Source: Lachnospiraceae bacterium (GTDB lineage: Bacteria > Bacillota > Clostridia > Lachnospirales > Lachnospiraceae). From it: a stretch of 44,729 nt of DNA. Positions 18,889 through 26,023 of the stretch are shown here, one piece after another (positions within the stretch are counted from its first letter, which is position 1; the number at the start of each line of letters is the position of its first letter). The stretch spans positions 1-44,729 of the forward strand of contig JAUNGI010000020.1 of the NCBI GenBank assembly GCA_030524525.1, in the 5' to 3' direction. The notes under the pieces were generated by a model. That model did no database searches. It had not been told where the DNA came from and saw nothing but the letters and a program-made list of their open reading frames with translations. The translations under genes were made by a program, and so were the position numbers.

Positions 18889-19203
18889 ATGCCTCAGAAT
18901 AGAAGGATTATGGTTTGCGATGCTCCCATTATGGTATCGCAGACGGATTTCGATGATTATATATGCATTACGGATATCGCTGCGGCAAAGTCGGATAATG
19001 TCAGAGCTGCGGATGTTGTTAAAAATTGGATTCGCAATAGGAATACATTGGAATTTCTTGGAACATGGGAGCAAATGTATAACGGTGGCTTCAAAGTGGT
19101 CGAATTCGACCACTTTAAGAGAGAGTCCGGTTTGCACACCTTTGTGTTAAGTGTGAGCGAGTGGGTTGAAAAAACAAATGCAATTGGTTTAGGAGTAAAA
19201 TAG
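18889..19203 (+). CDS. Short KilA-N domain protein (probably truncated), 104 aa
   Basis: Residues ~20-104 match the first part of bacterial KilA-N domain proteins: DDYICITDIAAAKSDN, VVKNWIRNRNTLEFLGTWE, FKVVEFD, and FVLSVSEWVEKTNAIGL. In usual family members the segment after TNAIG continues for well over 100 residues; here it ends five residues later in a TAG. The start is well formed (GAAGGAGA before ATG). The domain binds DNA in phage and viral proteins. No other phage gene is nearby, so it looks like a remnant or a minimal stand-alone version. A perfect 24-base palindrome lies inside the reading frame. Confidence 0.75.
   Translation: MPQNRRIMVCDAPIMVSQTDFDDYICITDIAAAKSDNVRAADVVKNWIRNRNTLEFLGTWEQMYNGGFKVVEFDHFKRESGLHTFVLSVSEWVEKTNAIGLGVK
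19093..19116. repeat. Perfect 24-base palindrome inside the KilA-N gene
   Basis: AAAGTGGTCGAA followed directly by its exact complement TTCGACCACTTT, with no spacer and an EcoRI-type GAATTC centre. It encodes the family segment FKVVEFDHFK. Confidence 0.9.
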
Positions 19204-19235
19204 AGCATGAACTTGATTATTGAGGGGGAAAAATC

Positions 19236-20075
19236 ATGCCTTTGACAGAAGAAATTTCGGGAAAGGATAAAAAACCATCGCGGGAGGCGACGGAGGAGCC
19301 TATGCTCCGGCGGGAGCTTTACCCGATCTTGGAGTATGACGAGAACAAGGTCGCGAAGCTGAATCCGACCAGTTGGGCTGAAGAAAATGCTGAAAAAAAT
19401 TTCCCGTCCGACAAACTGATCGTTACGTTTTTCCCGGAGGTGATGCAGAAGCTGACCGAAGAAGGAAGGATCACCGTCGAAAGAACAATCGCCGGGGAAA
19501 ATCCGCTTTGCGTCTATCGCTTTGCGGATTCGGACGTTCTGATCACCCTCGGACAGGTGGGATGCCCTGCCTGCGCAGGCAATCTGGACTTGTTCCATGC
19601 CATGGGGATCCATAAGGTGATGTTTTGCGGCGGAGGAGGCGTTCTCGATAAAAACATCGAGGTGGGGCAGATCTTGGTCGTGGACGGTGCGATTCGCGAC
19701 GAGGGCTTCTCTTATCACTATATCGAGCCGTCCAGATACATATATGCCGATCCCGAGGTGACGAAAACGATCACCGAATATCTGGACCGAAATTCGATTT
19801 CCTACCTTCGGGGACTGACATGGACCACTGATGCGATTTTCAGAGAAACGAAAGACAAGGTCGCTCTGCGGAAAGCGGAGGGCGCAAAGATCGTCGAGAT
19901 GGAACAGGCGGGCTGCCTTGCGGTTGCTCGGTTCCGCGGCTTTGCCTACGGCGCGTTGATCTACGGCGGAGACGATCTTTCTTCGGAGAGCTGGGATCAA
20001 AGAGGCTGGCGCAGCCGCAAGGGGATCCGCTACGACCTTGTGACGCTCTGCAAAAAGCTCGTGCAGATCATATAG
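19236..20075 (+). CDS. Nucleoside phosphorylase (PNP/UDP family), 279 aa
   Basis: Belongs to the purine/uridine phosphorylase superfamily. Visible blocks: VLITLGQVGCPACAGNLDLF (~88-108), the glycine-rich MFCGGGGVLDKNIEVGQILV (~128-147), the nucleoside-binding KIVEMEQAGCLAVARFRG (~211-228), and YGGDDLSSESWD with the catalytic-type Asp near 240. Nucleobase preference is not clear. A second start at ATG 19302, with GGAGGAG five bases upstream, would remove 22 weakly conserved residues and may be the true one; GAGGGGG precedes 19236. Cytosolic; single gene ending before a terminator at 20181-20219. Confidence 0.85.
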   Translation: MPLTEEISGKDKKPSREATEEPMLRRELYPILEYDENKVAKLNPTSWAEENAEKNFPSDKLIVTFFPEVMQKLTEEGRITVERTIAGENPLCVYRFADSDVLITLGQVGCPACAGNLDLFHAMGIHKVMFCGGGGVLDKNIEVGQILVVDGAIRDEGFSYHYIEPSRYIYADPEVTKTITEYLDRNSISYLRGLTWTTDAIFRETKDKVALRKAEGAKIVEMEQAGCLAVARFRGFAYGALIYGGDDLSSESWDQRGWRSRKGIRYDLVTLCKKLVQII

Positions 20076-20180
20076 GGGAAGCGCCGCCTAAAAAAGCGCC
20101 GCCCCAATACGCCTCGCCGGTCGTTTTTGCCGTGCCTCCATCATTTTTGGGGAAGTGCGGGAGCGGAGAGAGAAGAAAAA

Positions 20181-20219
20181 ACGCCTTTTGCCCAGACGGA
20201 CAAAAGACGTTTTTTTATT
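20181..20219 (+). terminator. Intrinsic terminator after the nucleoside phosphorylase gene
   Basis: CGCCTTTTG (20182-20190) pairs with CAAAAGACG (20201-20209) with one G-T wobble, followed by a run of seven T. It lies about 105 bases after the stop codon. Confidence 0.75.
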
Positions 20220-20221
20220 TC

Positions 20222-20460
20222 ATAGGAAAATGCGTCCTATGAAACAAAAAACGCTCCGCGGGGATCGCACTGCGGCGGAGAGGAAGGTGCTGCTGCGCAG
20301 CCCGCCGCAGGCGGAGAATCTCGCAAGCGAGATTCTTTGTTCTTCTATAGGAAACTGCGTTTCCCATAGAAAAAGCTCCGCTGAGGATCGCACTGCGGCG
20401 GAGAGGAACCGTGTCGCTGGAGCGACCCGCCGCAGGCGGAGAATCTCGCAAGAGACTTTG
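20222..20460. repeat. Two-unit tandem repeat, about 123 bases per unit
   Basis: Unit 1 begins near 20222 and unit 2 near 20347. Each opens with a hairpin (TTTCATAGGA...TCCTATGAAA; TTCTATAGGAAAC...GTTTCCCATAGAA), then shares GGATCGCACTGCGGCGGAGA, a variable 15-20 base stem, and CCGCCGCAGGCGGAGAATCT. Unit 2 ends just before the tRNA-Gln gene. No gene is visible in the 388-base gap 20076-20463 apart from this and the terminator. Confidence 0.8.
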
Positions 20461-20463
20461 TTA

Positions 20464-20536
20464 CTGGGCTAGCTGGATTCGAACCAGCGAGATGCAGGGA
20501 TCAAAACCCTGTGCCTTACCGCTTGGCGATAGCCCA
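20464..20536 (-). tRNA. tRNA-Gln (anticodon TTG)
   Basis: A 73-base cloverleaf: acceptor TGGGCTA/TAGCCCA with discriminator G, anticodon stem CAGGG/CCCTG around loop TTTTGAT, T-arm CTGGTTCGAATCCAG. CCA is not encoded. Last gene of the Arg-His-Gln transcript. Confidence 0.95.
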
Positions 20537-20580
20537 AAGGATAGTAGAAAAGCCTTTTGTTCTGCAAAAGGCTTTCCAAG

Positions 20581-20655
20581 GGTGGATATAGGGATTCGAA
20601 CCCTAGGCCTCCAGAGCCACAATCTGGCGCGCTAACCAACTGCGCTATATCCACC
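20581..20655 (-). tRNA. tRNA-His (anticodon GTG)
   Basis: Acceptor GTGGATA/TATCCAC with the extra 5' G opposite discriminator C that marks tRNA-His. Anticodon stem CCAGA/TCTGG with loop TTGTGGC; T-arm TAGGGTTCGAATCCCTA. Confidence 0.95.
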
Positions 20656-20694
20656 ATATCATCAATGAAAGAGAACTCAAAAGAGAACTCCGAT

Positions 20695-20768
20695 TGTGCC
20701 AGAAGGGATTCGAACCCCCGACACACGGCTTAGAAGGCCGTTGCTCTATCCAACTGAGCTACTAGCAC
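20695..20768 (-). tRNA. tRNA-Arg (anticodon TCT)
   Basis: A 74-base cloverleaf: acceptor GTGCTAG/CTGGCAC (one G-T pair), discriminator A, anticodon stem ACGGC/GCCGT with loop CTTCTAA. First gene of the group served by the promoter at 20833-20861. Confidence 0.93.
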
Positions 20769-20832
20769 AAGTTCTTACGTTTCGGCGGGTAAGCCGTTCG
20801 CCTACAGACCGGCTCCGCAAGACACGCTTTAC

Positions 20833-20861
20833 ATTATACATAAAACGCATTCCCTTGTAAA
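20833..20861 (-). promoter_or_regulatory. Promoter of tRNA-Arg-His-Gln
   Basis: On the minus strand TTTACA (20861-20856), 17 bases, TATAAT (20838-20833), 64 bases before tRNA-Arg. Confidence 0.8.
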
Positions 20862-20901
20862 GGGGTAAAATTGCGAAAAATGTTAAAATGTTGGGGCGTG
20901 A

Positions 20902-20927
20902 TTTTTTGTGCTTTCAGGCACAAAAAA
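20902..20927. other. A/T-flanked hairpin after tRNA-Gly
   Basis: TTTTTTGTGC (20902-20911) pairs with GCACAAAAAA (20918-20927) around a 6-base loop. On the minus strand it directly follows tRNA-Gly, with the T run before rather than after the GC stem, so it is not a standard terminator on either strand. It may end the Pro-Gly transcript or only mark processing. Confidence 0.5.
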
Positions 20928-20998
20928 AGCGGGTGATGGGAATCGAACCCACGTGTCTAGCTTGGAAGGCTAGTGTTCTACCATTGAACTACACCCGC
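20928..20998 (-). tRNA. tRNA-Gly (anticodon TCC)
   Basis: A 71-base cloverleaf: acceptor GCGGGTG/CACCCGC, discriminator T, anticodon stem CTAGC/GCTAG with loop CTTCCAA, T-arm GTGGGTTCGATTCCCAT. Confidence 0.95.
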
Positions 20999-21027
20999 AT
21001 CGGTCTTATAGAGCAGCAAACAGGGAG

Positions 21028-21102
21028 TCGGGGTGACAGGACTTGAACCTGCGACCTCTTGATCCCAAATCAAGCACTCTAGCCAAACTGAGCCACACCC
21101 CG
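21028..21102 (-). tRNA. tRNA-Pro (anticodon TGG)
   Basis: A 75-base cloverleaf: acceptor CGGGGTG/CACCCCG, discriminator A, anticodon stem CTTGA/TCAAG with loop TTTGGGA. First gene of a Pro-Gly pair. Confidence 0.95.
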
Positions 21103-21117
21103 TTTGAAGCGATTCTC

Positions 21118-21146
21118 ATTATATTATGGGGAAAATGAAAAGTCAA
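21118..21146 (-). promoter_or_regulatory. Promoter of tRNA-Pro-Gly
   Basis: Minus strand TTGACT (21146-21141), 17 bases, TATAAT (21123-21118), 15 bases before the mature tRNA 5' end. Confidence 0.85.
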
Positions 21147-21221
21147 CCCCTTTCTTTTATTTTTTTTCGATGCAAAAAAACCGCCGGAACAGAAAATTCC
21201 CAAGATTTTTCTCGCTTGGGC

Positions 21222-21250
21222 TTGATTTTGCCGGGGCATACTGATAGAAT
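21222..21250 (+). promoter_or_regulatory. Promoter of fba
   Basis: TTGATT (21222-21227), 17 bases, TAGAAT (21245-21250), 48 bases before the start codon. It diverges from the tRNA-Pro promoter. Confidence 0.65.
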
Positions 21251-21298
21251 AATGGATGAATTACAATTCCACTTTTTACAAAGAAAGGAAGATCACTC

Positions 21299-22237
21299 AT
21301 GGCATTAGTTACTACGACTGAAATGTTTAAGAAGGCTTACGACGGCGGTTACGCTATCGGCGCTTTCAATGTGAACAACATGGAAATTGTTCAGGGAATT
21401 ACCGAAGCTTGTCAGGAATTGAAAAGCCCGGTTGTTCTTCAGGTTTCCAAGGGAGCCCGTGCTTATGCAAACCACAACTATCTGGTAAAGATGGTTCAGG
21501 CTGCCGTTGAAAACTGCCCGGATATCCCGATCGCTCTGCATTTGGATCACGGCCCGGATTTCGAGACCTGTAAGGCTTGTATCGACGGAGGCTTTACCTC
21601 GGTCATGATCGACGGCTCCTCCCTTCCGTTCGACGAGAACGTAGAGCTTGCAAAGAAGGTCGTTGATTACGCACACGCGCACGGCGTTGTTGTAGAGGCC
21701 GAGCTTGGAACGCTGGCAGGCGTAGAGGACGACGTTAACGTATCCGCTGAGGATTCCAGCTACACCCGTCCGGAAGAGGTTGAGGAATTTGTTGACCGTA
21801 CCGGCTGCGACTCTCTTGCAATCGCGATCGGAACTTCTCACGGCGCATACAAGTTTAAGCCGGGAACAAAGCCGCAGCTTCGTTTCGACGTTCTGGAGGA
21901 GGTTTCCAAGCGTCTGCCCGGTTTCCCGATCGTTCTTCACGGTTCCTCTTCGGTTCCGCAGGAATTCGTACAGAAGATCAACGCACACGGCGGCGCAATG
22001 CCGGATGCGATCGGTATTCCGGAGGAAATGCTGCGTGAGGCGGCAAAGATGGCTGTCTGCAAGATCAACATCGACTCCGATATCCGTCTTGCGATCACCG
22101 CTACGATCCGCGAATACTTTGACGCTCATCCGGATCACTTCGATCCCCGCCAGTATCTGAAGCCGGCACGTCAGGCCGTTAAGGATATGGTCGCTCATAA
22201 GATCGTCAATGTTCTTGGTTCCGACGGCAAGATCTGA
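21299..22237 (+). CDS. fba: Class II fructose-1,6-bisphosphate aldolase, 312 aa
   Basis: Zinc-dependent glycolytic/gluconeogenic aldolase. The class II signature IALHLDHGPDFETC gives catalytic Asp83 and zinc ligand His84; EAELGTLAGVEDDV holds the next acidic ligand; GTSHGAYKF and LHGSSSVP supply the other zinc histidines; the phosphate-binding VCKINIDSDIRLA block follows. Length fits the short class IIA/B form. Codon use is unlike the neighbours: it favours GCT, GTT and CGT, as expected for a very highly expressed gene. AAAGGAAG precedes the ATG. Own promoter and a strong terminator. Confidence 0.96.
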   Translation: MALVTTTEMFKKAYDGGYAIGAFNVNNMEIVQGITEACQELKSPVVLQVSKGARAYANHNYLVKMVQAAVENCPDIPIALHLDHGPDFETCKACIDGGFTSVMIDGSSLPFDENVELAKKVVDYAHAHGVVVEAELGTLAGVEDDVNVSAEDSSYTRPEEVEEFVDRTGCDSLAIAIGTSHGAYKFKPGTKPQLRFDVLEEVSKRLPGFPIVLHGSSSVPQEFVQKINAHGGAMPDAIGIPEEMLREAAKMAVCKINIDSDIRLAITATIREYFDAHPDHFDPRQYLKPARQAVKDMVAHKIVNVLGSDGKI

Positions 22238-22260
22238 TCAAATTTGGGTAAAAATGAGGA

Positions 22261-22295
22261 AAACCCGGTGTGACGGAGGTCACGCCGGGTTTTTT
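22261..22295. terminator. Bidirectional terminator between fba and the PAP2 gene
   Basis: AAACCCGGTGTGAC (22261-22274) pairs with GTCACGCCGGGTTT (22279-22292) with one wobble pair and a 4-base loop. T runs follow on both strands. Its right arm also encodes the last codons and stop of the convergent PAP2 gene (stop at 22280-22282). Confidence 0.9.
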
Positions 22296-22840
22296 GCGTC
22301 TTTTGCCCGCATTCCTTTCTCAAGTCTCTTGCACAGCCCCGCGGCAGCCGCGCCAGTGCAGACGCCGAGAATTACGGACGCCAGAACGTCTGAGGGGAAA
22401 TGCACATAAAGATATAGCCTTGAGAAGGCGATCAGCGCTGCGGTCGGGATCGCGAAATAACCGAATCTGCGGTTTGCGGCGGTAAGGACAAAAGCGCCGA
22501 TCACAGACGAAAGCGTGTGCCCGGACGGAAAGGAATAATCCGAAGGGTTTTTGATCAACAGCGCAGCGTCTTCCAGCCAACAGGGACGGGAACGCGCAAT
22601 AAACGGCTTGAGCCAGAGGTTGCCGATCAGGACGCCGACTGCCAGCGCTCCCAGCATAACAAAACCATATTTTCGGTATTTCTTGGACAGTATCAGCCCG
22701 GAAGCCGACAGGAGCCAGACCGCACCGCCGTCGCCAAGCAGGGTGATCTTCGGCATCAGAAAATCCAAAAAGGCGCATTGGAGCTTATTGTGTATTCCGT
22801 GCAAGATCGACCAGTCCAGTGCTTGAATAAAATCCGTCAT
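22280..22840 (-). CDS. PAP2-family membrane phosphatase, 186 aa
   Basis: The three catalytic motifs of type 2 phosphatidic acid phosphatases are present: KPFIARSRP (78-86), PSGH (105-108) and SRLYLYVHFPSD (140-151, His147 and Asp151). About five membrane helices. Substrates of relatives include undecaprenyl diphosphate and other lipid phosphates. ATG 22840 is preferred to a more upstream in-frame ATG because GAAAGGAGG lies just before it. The start overlaps the stop of the preceding glycosyltransferase by four bases (ATGA), so the two are coupled and may act on the same lipid-linked sugar pathway. Confidence 0.9.
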   Translation of the reverse strand: MTDFIQALDWSILHGIHNKLQCAFLDFLMPKITLLGDGGAVWLLSASGLILSKKYRKYGFVMLGALAVGVLIGNLWLKPFIARSRPCWLEDAALLIKNPSDYSFPSGHTLSSVIGAFVLTAANRRFGYFAIPTAALIAFSRLYLYVHFPSDVLASVILGVCTGAAAAGLCKRLEKGMRAKDAKNPA

Positions 22841-24093
22841 AGAAACCTCCTTTCCGCCGCGCTTTCGCATTGCAGCTCGCGGATGGAGACGGCTCTGCTG
22901 TGGACGATGGGCTTCCAGCCCGGTTTACAGAGGAAGGCGGCTACCGAAATCGGAATATAGGTCAGCATAAAGACGGGAAAGGTAAATATGGAGAGGATTT
23001 TCCGCCCCGTCCCGCATTCGATATGTTTCCATTCGGTGATCGTTGTAATAAGACCAAGCAGAAAGACCGTCAGGCACAGACCCAAAAGATTCTGACCGGC
23101 AGATAACAGCACCGTAAGCGGTCCGGTTCCGTTTCGAAGACTGACTCCCGCCGCAGCAAGGTTCACCACAATGCTTATCCACGAGAGCAGCGCGGCAGGC
23201 GCAATGTTCATCAGCATATCAAAGCAGGAGAAGTCTCCTCGGAAGCAGCCCCGCAGAAGCGCCGTGCCGTATTTGCGGAGCACCTGCAGATAGCCCTGCA
23301 CCCAGCGCATTCGCTGGCGGACGGACTGTCGGAAGCTTGTGGGCTGTTCGTCGTAAAATACGGCGGTGGGACAATAGCCGATCTTTTCGCCGCTGACAAT
23401 GCTGTGGGCGGCGAACTCAATGTCCTCGGTCAGAAGGAAGAAATTCCAGCCGCCGCATTTTTTGAGAACGCGGTCGGAGAAAAGAAAGCCTGTGCCGGAA
23501 ACGCCGCAGCTGCTGCCCACCAAAGAGCGGGGGCAGTTCAAATACCGCGCCTCTCTTAAAAACCAAAGCCCGTAGCCGGCGGAGATCCAGTTGTCCCCGT
23601 AATTTTTGGAGTTTCGATAGCCGGTAATAATCTCAAAACTCGAGGAAAAGGTTTTGTTGATTTCGGAGATATAGTTCTTGTCCACAATGTTGTCAGCGTC
23701 AAAGACGATATAAGCGTCGTAAGACTCAGGGATTTTTTCCAGAAGAAAACGAAGGGCATAGCCTTTTCCGACCAGCTTTCGGTCAAAGCGTTCGTAGACG
23801 ACCGCCCCATGCGCCTCGGCAACCTCCGCGGTTCGGTCGGTGCAGTTGTCCGCCGCCACATAGACGGAGAACAGCTCTGCCGGATAGGTCTGCTCCTTGA
23901 GGCTGTCGATCAGATTTCCGATCACATGCTCTTCGTTTCTCGCTGCGATTAAAACCGCATACCGATGGGGCCGGGCATCCGCCTGCGGCTTGGGCTTCCG
24001 GAAGAGCGAGATTGGGATATACGCAAACTGGTAAGCGTAGAAGGAGAAGAACAGCAGCAGGATGACGCAGTTAATGAATTGGATTACTTCCAT
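22837..24093 (-). CDS. Membrane glycosyltransferase, family GT2, 418 aa
   Basis: Processive-type GT2 enzyme resembling cellulose/hyaluronan/poly-GlcNAc synthase cores. One N-terminal helix (~8-30), a GT-A domain with VLIAARNEE (~48), DADN (132-135, metal/UDP-sugar binding), TED (222-224, catalytic base) and QRMRW (260-264, acceptor/processivity motif), then three to four C-terminal helices from ~285. Sugar and acceptor are unknown. ATG 24093 is used: AGAGGTGA sits upstream and the N-terminus becomes hydrophobic at once, whereas the longer frame adds an unlikely leader. Coupled to the PAP2 gene by a four-base overlap. Confidence 0.9.
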   Translation of the reverse strand: MEVIQFINCVILLLFFSFYAYQFAYIPISLFRKPKPQADARPHRYAVLIAARNEEHVIGNLIDSLKEQTYPAELFSVYVAADNCTDRTAEVAEAHGAVVYERFDRKLVGKGYALRFLLEKIPESYDAYIVFDADNIVDKNYISEINKTFSSSFEIITGYRNSKNYGDNWISAGYGLWFLREARYLNCPRSLVGSSCGVSGTGFLFSDRVLKKCGGWNFFLLTEDIEFAAHSIVSGEKIGYCPTAVFYDEQPTSFRQSVRQRMRWVQGYLQVLRKYGTALLRGCFRGDFSCFDMLMNIAPAALLSWISIVVNLAAAGVSLRNGTGPLTVLLSAGQNLLGLCLTVFLLGLITTITEWKHIECGTGRKILSIFTFPVFMLTYIPISVAAFLCKPGWKPIVHSRAVSIRELQCESAAERRFL

Positions 24094-24163
24094 AAAATTC
24101 ACCTCTTCTTTTGCATTTCTGCCTGTTACACGCAGAAAAAACGAATCGGTTGGTAGAGGAAGA

Positions 24164-24194
24164 AACAAAAAAGCCCCCGGCAAAAACCGGGGGC
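24164..24194 (-). terminator. Intrinsic terminator of the ECF sigma operon
   Basis: Minus strand GCCCCCGG/CCGGGGGC stem (24194-24187 with 24180-24173), 6-base loop, then TTTTTTGTTT. It is 25 bases after the zinc-ribbon gene stop. Confidence 0.9.
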
Positions 24195-24219
24195 AAAAGA
24201 AAATCGCAGAGCGAACGGA

Positions 24220-25137
24220 TTATTTGAGTTTGCTTCCGCATTGGTGACAGAAGCTGTCCCTTGGGCTAACCTTGCCGCCGCAGCTCTCGCAGCGCGTTCC
24301 CAGCTGGGAGCCGCAGTAGGAGCAGTACAGATGTCCCGTGCTCTGCGATGCGCCGCAGGCAGTGCAGACGGCGGTATTTCTCTTGTATATTTTATAAACA
24401 ATCAGCCCGATCAAATTGGTAAATATCCCGATCAGCCCCCAATAAATCGGCGAGAGCTTGGATTTTGCGGCATCCCGATACATCCAAAGCGCGATCAATA
24501 CCCAATAGATACAAAAGAACAGCATAGCGAGCGCCGCCGCTGCCTTCAGGGCGGTTATCCCCCCCGGCACCGAGGTGGGCGCATTGATCACATAAATCTT
24601 CGGGTCGCTCTCGTGGTGCCGGATGCAGCTCAGCATATAGATCGTTTTCGAAGAGAGATCGCTTTCAAAGAAGCTGTCGTCCTCATAGTCCTCCCGGATC
24701 TCGCTGAAATCCTTGTTCAGGATGGAGTTGAGCATAAATTCGTCGCCTTTTACATATTGGAATACGCTGTCGGGATGCTCGGCGGACGCAAGGTATTTCT
24801 TTTCCTCGCCGACCTTTGTAAGCATAAGCGAAGCTCCGGCAAATTCGGAATCCTTGGCAGAGTAGATCACGCGGTTGTCGTCGCTCAGCACGAGGATGTC
24901 GATCACGTCGTCGGACGCCGCGGCAGTTTTATCGACCGCCGCGCGAAGGGTTTCCTCGTCCTCCTTTTCGAGGGCTTCCTCCAAACGGGAATACTGCCAT
25001 GCAAAGTTCAGGCGCTCCCGATAAAGAATGCCCACGGTTGCGGCGCATGCAATGCCGCTGACCAGAGCCGCAATGAGATAAACAACGGCGATCTTCCTGA
25101 AATTCCATTTGGAAAGCAGCTTTTCAAGCTTGTTCAT
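24220..25137 (-). CDS. Membrane protein with extracytoplasmic domain and C-terminal double zinc ribbon, 305 aa
   Basis: Layout: short basic N-terminus, helix 1 (~15-38), an extracytoplasmic domain of about 150 residues (~40-190; acidic, with AAASDDVIDILVLSDDNRVI resembling a dCache/PAS-like sensor, an inference), helices 2 and 3 (~195-220 and ~228-250), and a cytoplasmic tail of paired CxxC motifs (CTACGAS, CSYCGS, CESCGG, CHQCGS). Eight cysteines fit two zinc ribbons. It is the third gene of an operon with a sigma factor and a small membrane protein, overlapping the latter by 14 bases. A role in sensing and holding the sigma factor is plausible, but no classic anti-sigma motif is visible. 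Confidence 0.8.
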   Translation of the reverse strand: MNKLEKLLSKWNFRKIAVVYLIAALVSGIACAATVGILYRERLNFAWQYSRLEEALEKEDEETLRAAVDKTAAASDDVIDILVLSDDNRVIYSAKDSEFAGASLMLTKVGEEKKYLASAEHPDSVFQYVKGDEFMLNSILNKDFSEIREDYEDDSFFESDLSSKTIYMLSCIRHHESDPKIYVINAPTSVPGGITALKAAAALAMLFFCIYWVLIALWMYRDAAKSKLSPIYWGLIGIFTNLIGLIVYKIYKRNTAVCTACGASQSTGHLYCSYCGSQLGTRCESCGGKVSPRDSFCHQCGSKLK

Positions 25138-25408
25138 AGATTTTTCCTCCTTGTTCTTCGGTTTGCTCGTGCAAAAGAACCGGTAAAAGCGTTACTATGC
25201 TGAGCGACATAAACAGAACCGGCGCGATCAATACGGTCAGGGAAAGACCGATAAACACCAGCAGCGCCGGGACGACCGCGACAAATGCGCAGAGGAGCGC
25301 GAACAGTCTGGTCTGCAGCTTTTCTTTTCGGCGGGCTTGCAGCTCTTCGCATTTTTTGTCGATGTCCGGCGTTAGATTTTGGATCAGGCGATCTGCATTC
25401 GGAGTCAT
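25124..25408 (-). CDS. Small two-helix membrane protein in the ECF operon, 94 aa
   Basis: Charged N-terminal 35 residues (CEELQARRKEKLQTR) followed by two adjoining helices (~36-56 and ~58-80) and an acidic tail (EQTEEQGGKIYEQ). It overlaps the sigma gene by four bases and the zinc-ribbon gene by 14 bases. In position it is where anti-sigma factors usually sit, and the N-terminal helix could bind the sigma factor, but it lacks the zinc HxxxCxxC motif of ZAS anti-sigmas. Function unknown. Confidence 0.7.
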   Translation of the reverse strand: MTPNADRLIQNLTPDIDKKCEELQARRKEKLQTRLFALLCAFVAVVPALLVFIGLSLTVLIAPVLFMSLSIVTLLPVLLHEQTEEQGGKIYEQA

Positions 25409-25953
25409 ATGTTTTCCGTCCCTTCTTTCTTTTTGAGCAGCTTTCGGAGCTTTACCGTGCCCTCATGAATGCGGCTTTTCACGGTTTTGGGCGGCACACC
25501 GAACCGTTCCGCGATTTCTGAAAGCGTCATGTCTTCTTCGTATTTCAGGCGAATTGCAAGTCTTTGCTCCGGCGGGAGGGTTTCCATAGCCCGGAGCAGC
25601 TCTTCATACTGAAGCTTTTGCTCGACCTCGAGGGCGACGTTCCGATTGTCCGTAAGGGGCAGAGCCTCGATAGCTTCCGGATAGACGCGGTTTCGGCGCA
25701 GATGGTCGATATAGCAGTTCTTTGCGATGGTAACAAGCCACGTTCCGAATGCGGCGCTGCCGTTCGGATCGTATTTTTCAATGCTGCGGATCATTTTAAG
25801 AAAGGTGTCCTGCGTCAGATCCTCTGCCAGCGTATCGTCCGCAGTCGTTTTCCGAAGAAAGCCGGAAACGTACGGATAATATAAGCGGATGAGTTCTTCA
25901 AACGCCTGTTTGTCGCCTCTCTGACACTTTAGAACCAAAGAGTTCTTCTTCAA
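25405..25953 (-). CDS. ECF-type RNA polymerase sigma factor, 182 aa
   Basis: Region 2 (~10-80) has the core-binding and -10 recognition helices (AFEELIRLYYPYVSGFL, AEDLTQDTFLKMIRSIEKYD, GTWLVTIAKNCYIDHLRR). Region 4 (~115-172) has LPPEQRLAIRLKYEEDMTLS and the helix-turn-helix EIAERFGVPPKTVKSRIHEG. There is no extra C-terminal domain. It is the first gene of a three-gene operon whose other two products are membrane proteins, which suggests control by an extracytoplasmic signal. GGAGGAGG precedes the ATG. Confidence 0.92.
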   Translation of the reverse strand: MKKNSLVLKCQRGDKQAFEELIRLYYPYVSGFLRKTTADDTLAEDLTQDTFLKMIRSIEKYDPNGSAAFGTWLVTIAKNCYIDHLRRNRVYPEAIEALPLTDNRNVALEVEQKLQYEELLRAMETLPPEQRLAIRLKYEEDMTLSEIAERFGVPPKTVKSRIHEGTVKLRKLLKKKEGTENI

Positions 25954-25984
25954 CGTTTCCTCCTCCTTCTTGATCTCGCTTACT

Positions 25985-26009
25985 TATACGTCGGAAACGT
26001 GTTTGGGTT
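25985..26009 (-). promoter_or_regulatory. Possible ECF-type (autoregulatory) promoter of the sigma operon
   Basis: Minus strand AACCC (26009-26005) and CGTATA (25990-25985), 14 bases apart, about 30 bases before the sigma start codon. ECF promoters typically have AAC in the -35 and CGT in the -10, but the spacing is short. No sigma-A promoter stands out. Confidence 0.25.
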
Positions 26010-26023
26010 GGGGATTTTTTGAA

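Noticed and set aside
18889-20075. Prophage or phage-defence island around the KilA-N gene
   Set aside because: No integrase, structural or replication gene is nearby. The adjacent phosphorylase is a normal metabolic enzyme in its own right.
20222-20460. CRISPR-like array
   Set aside because: Only two units, repeats too long (about 123 bases) and structured, no spacers of constant length, and no cas genes.
20902-20927. Standard intrinsic terminator after tRNA-Gly
   Set aside because: On the minus strand the T run precedes the GC stem and an A run follows it, so the geometry is wrong on both strands.
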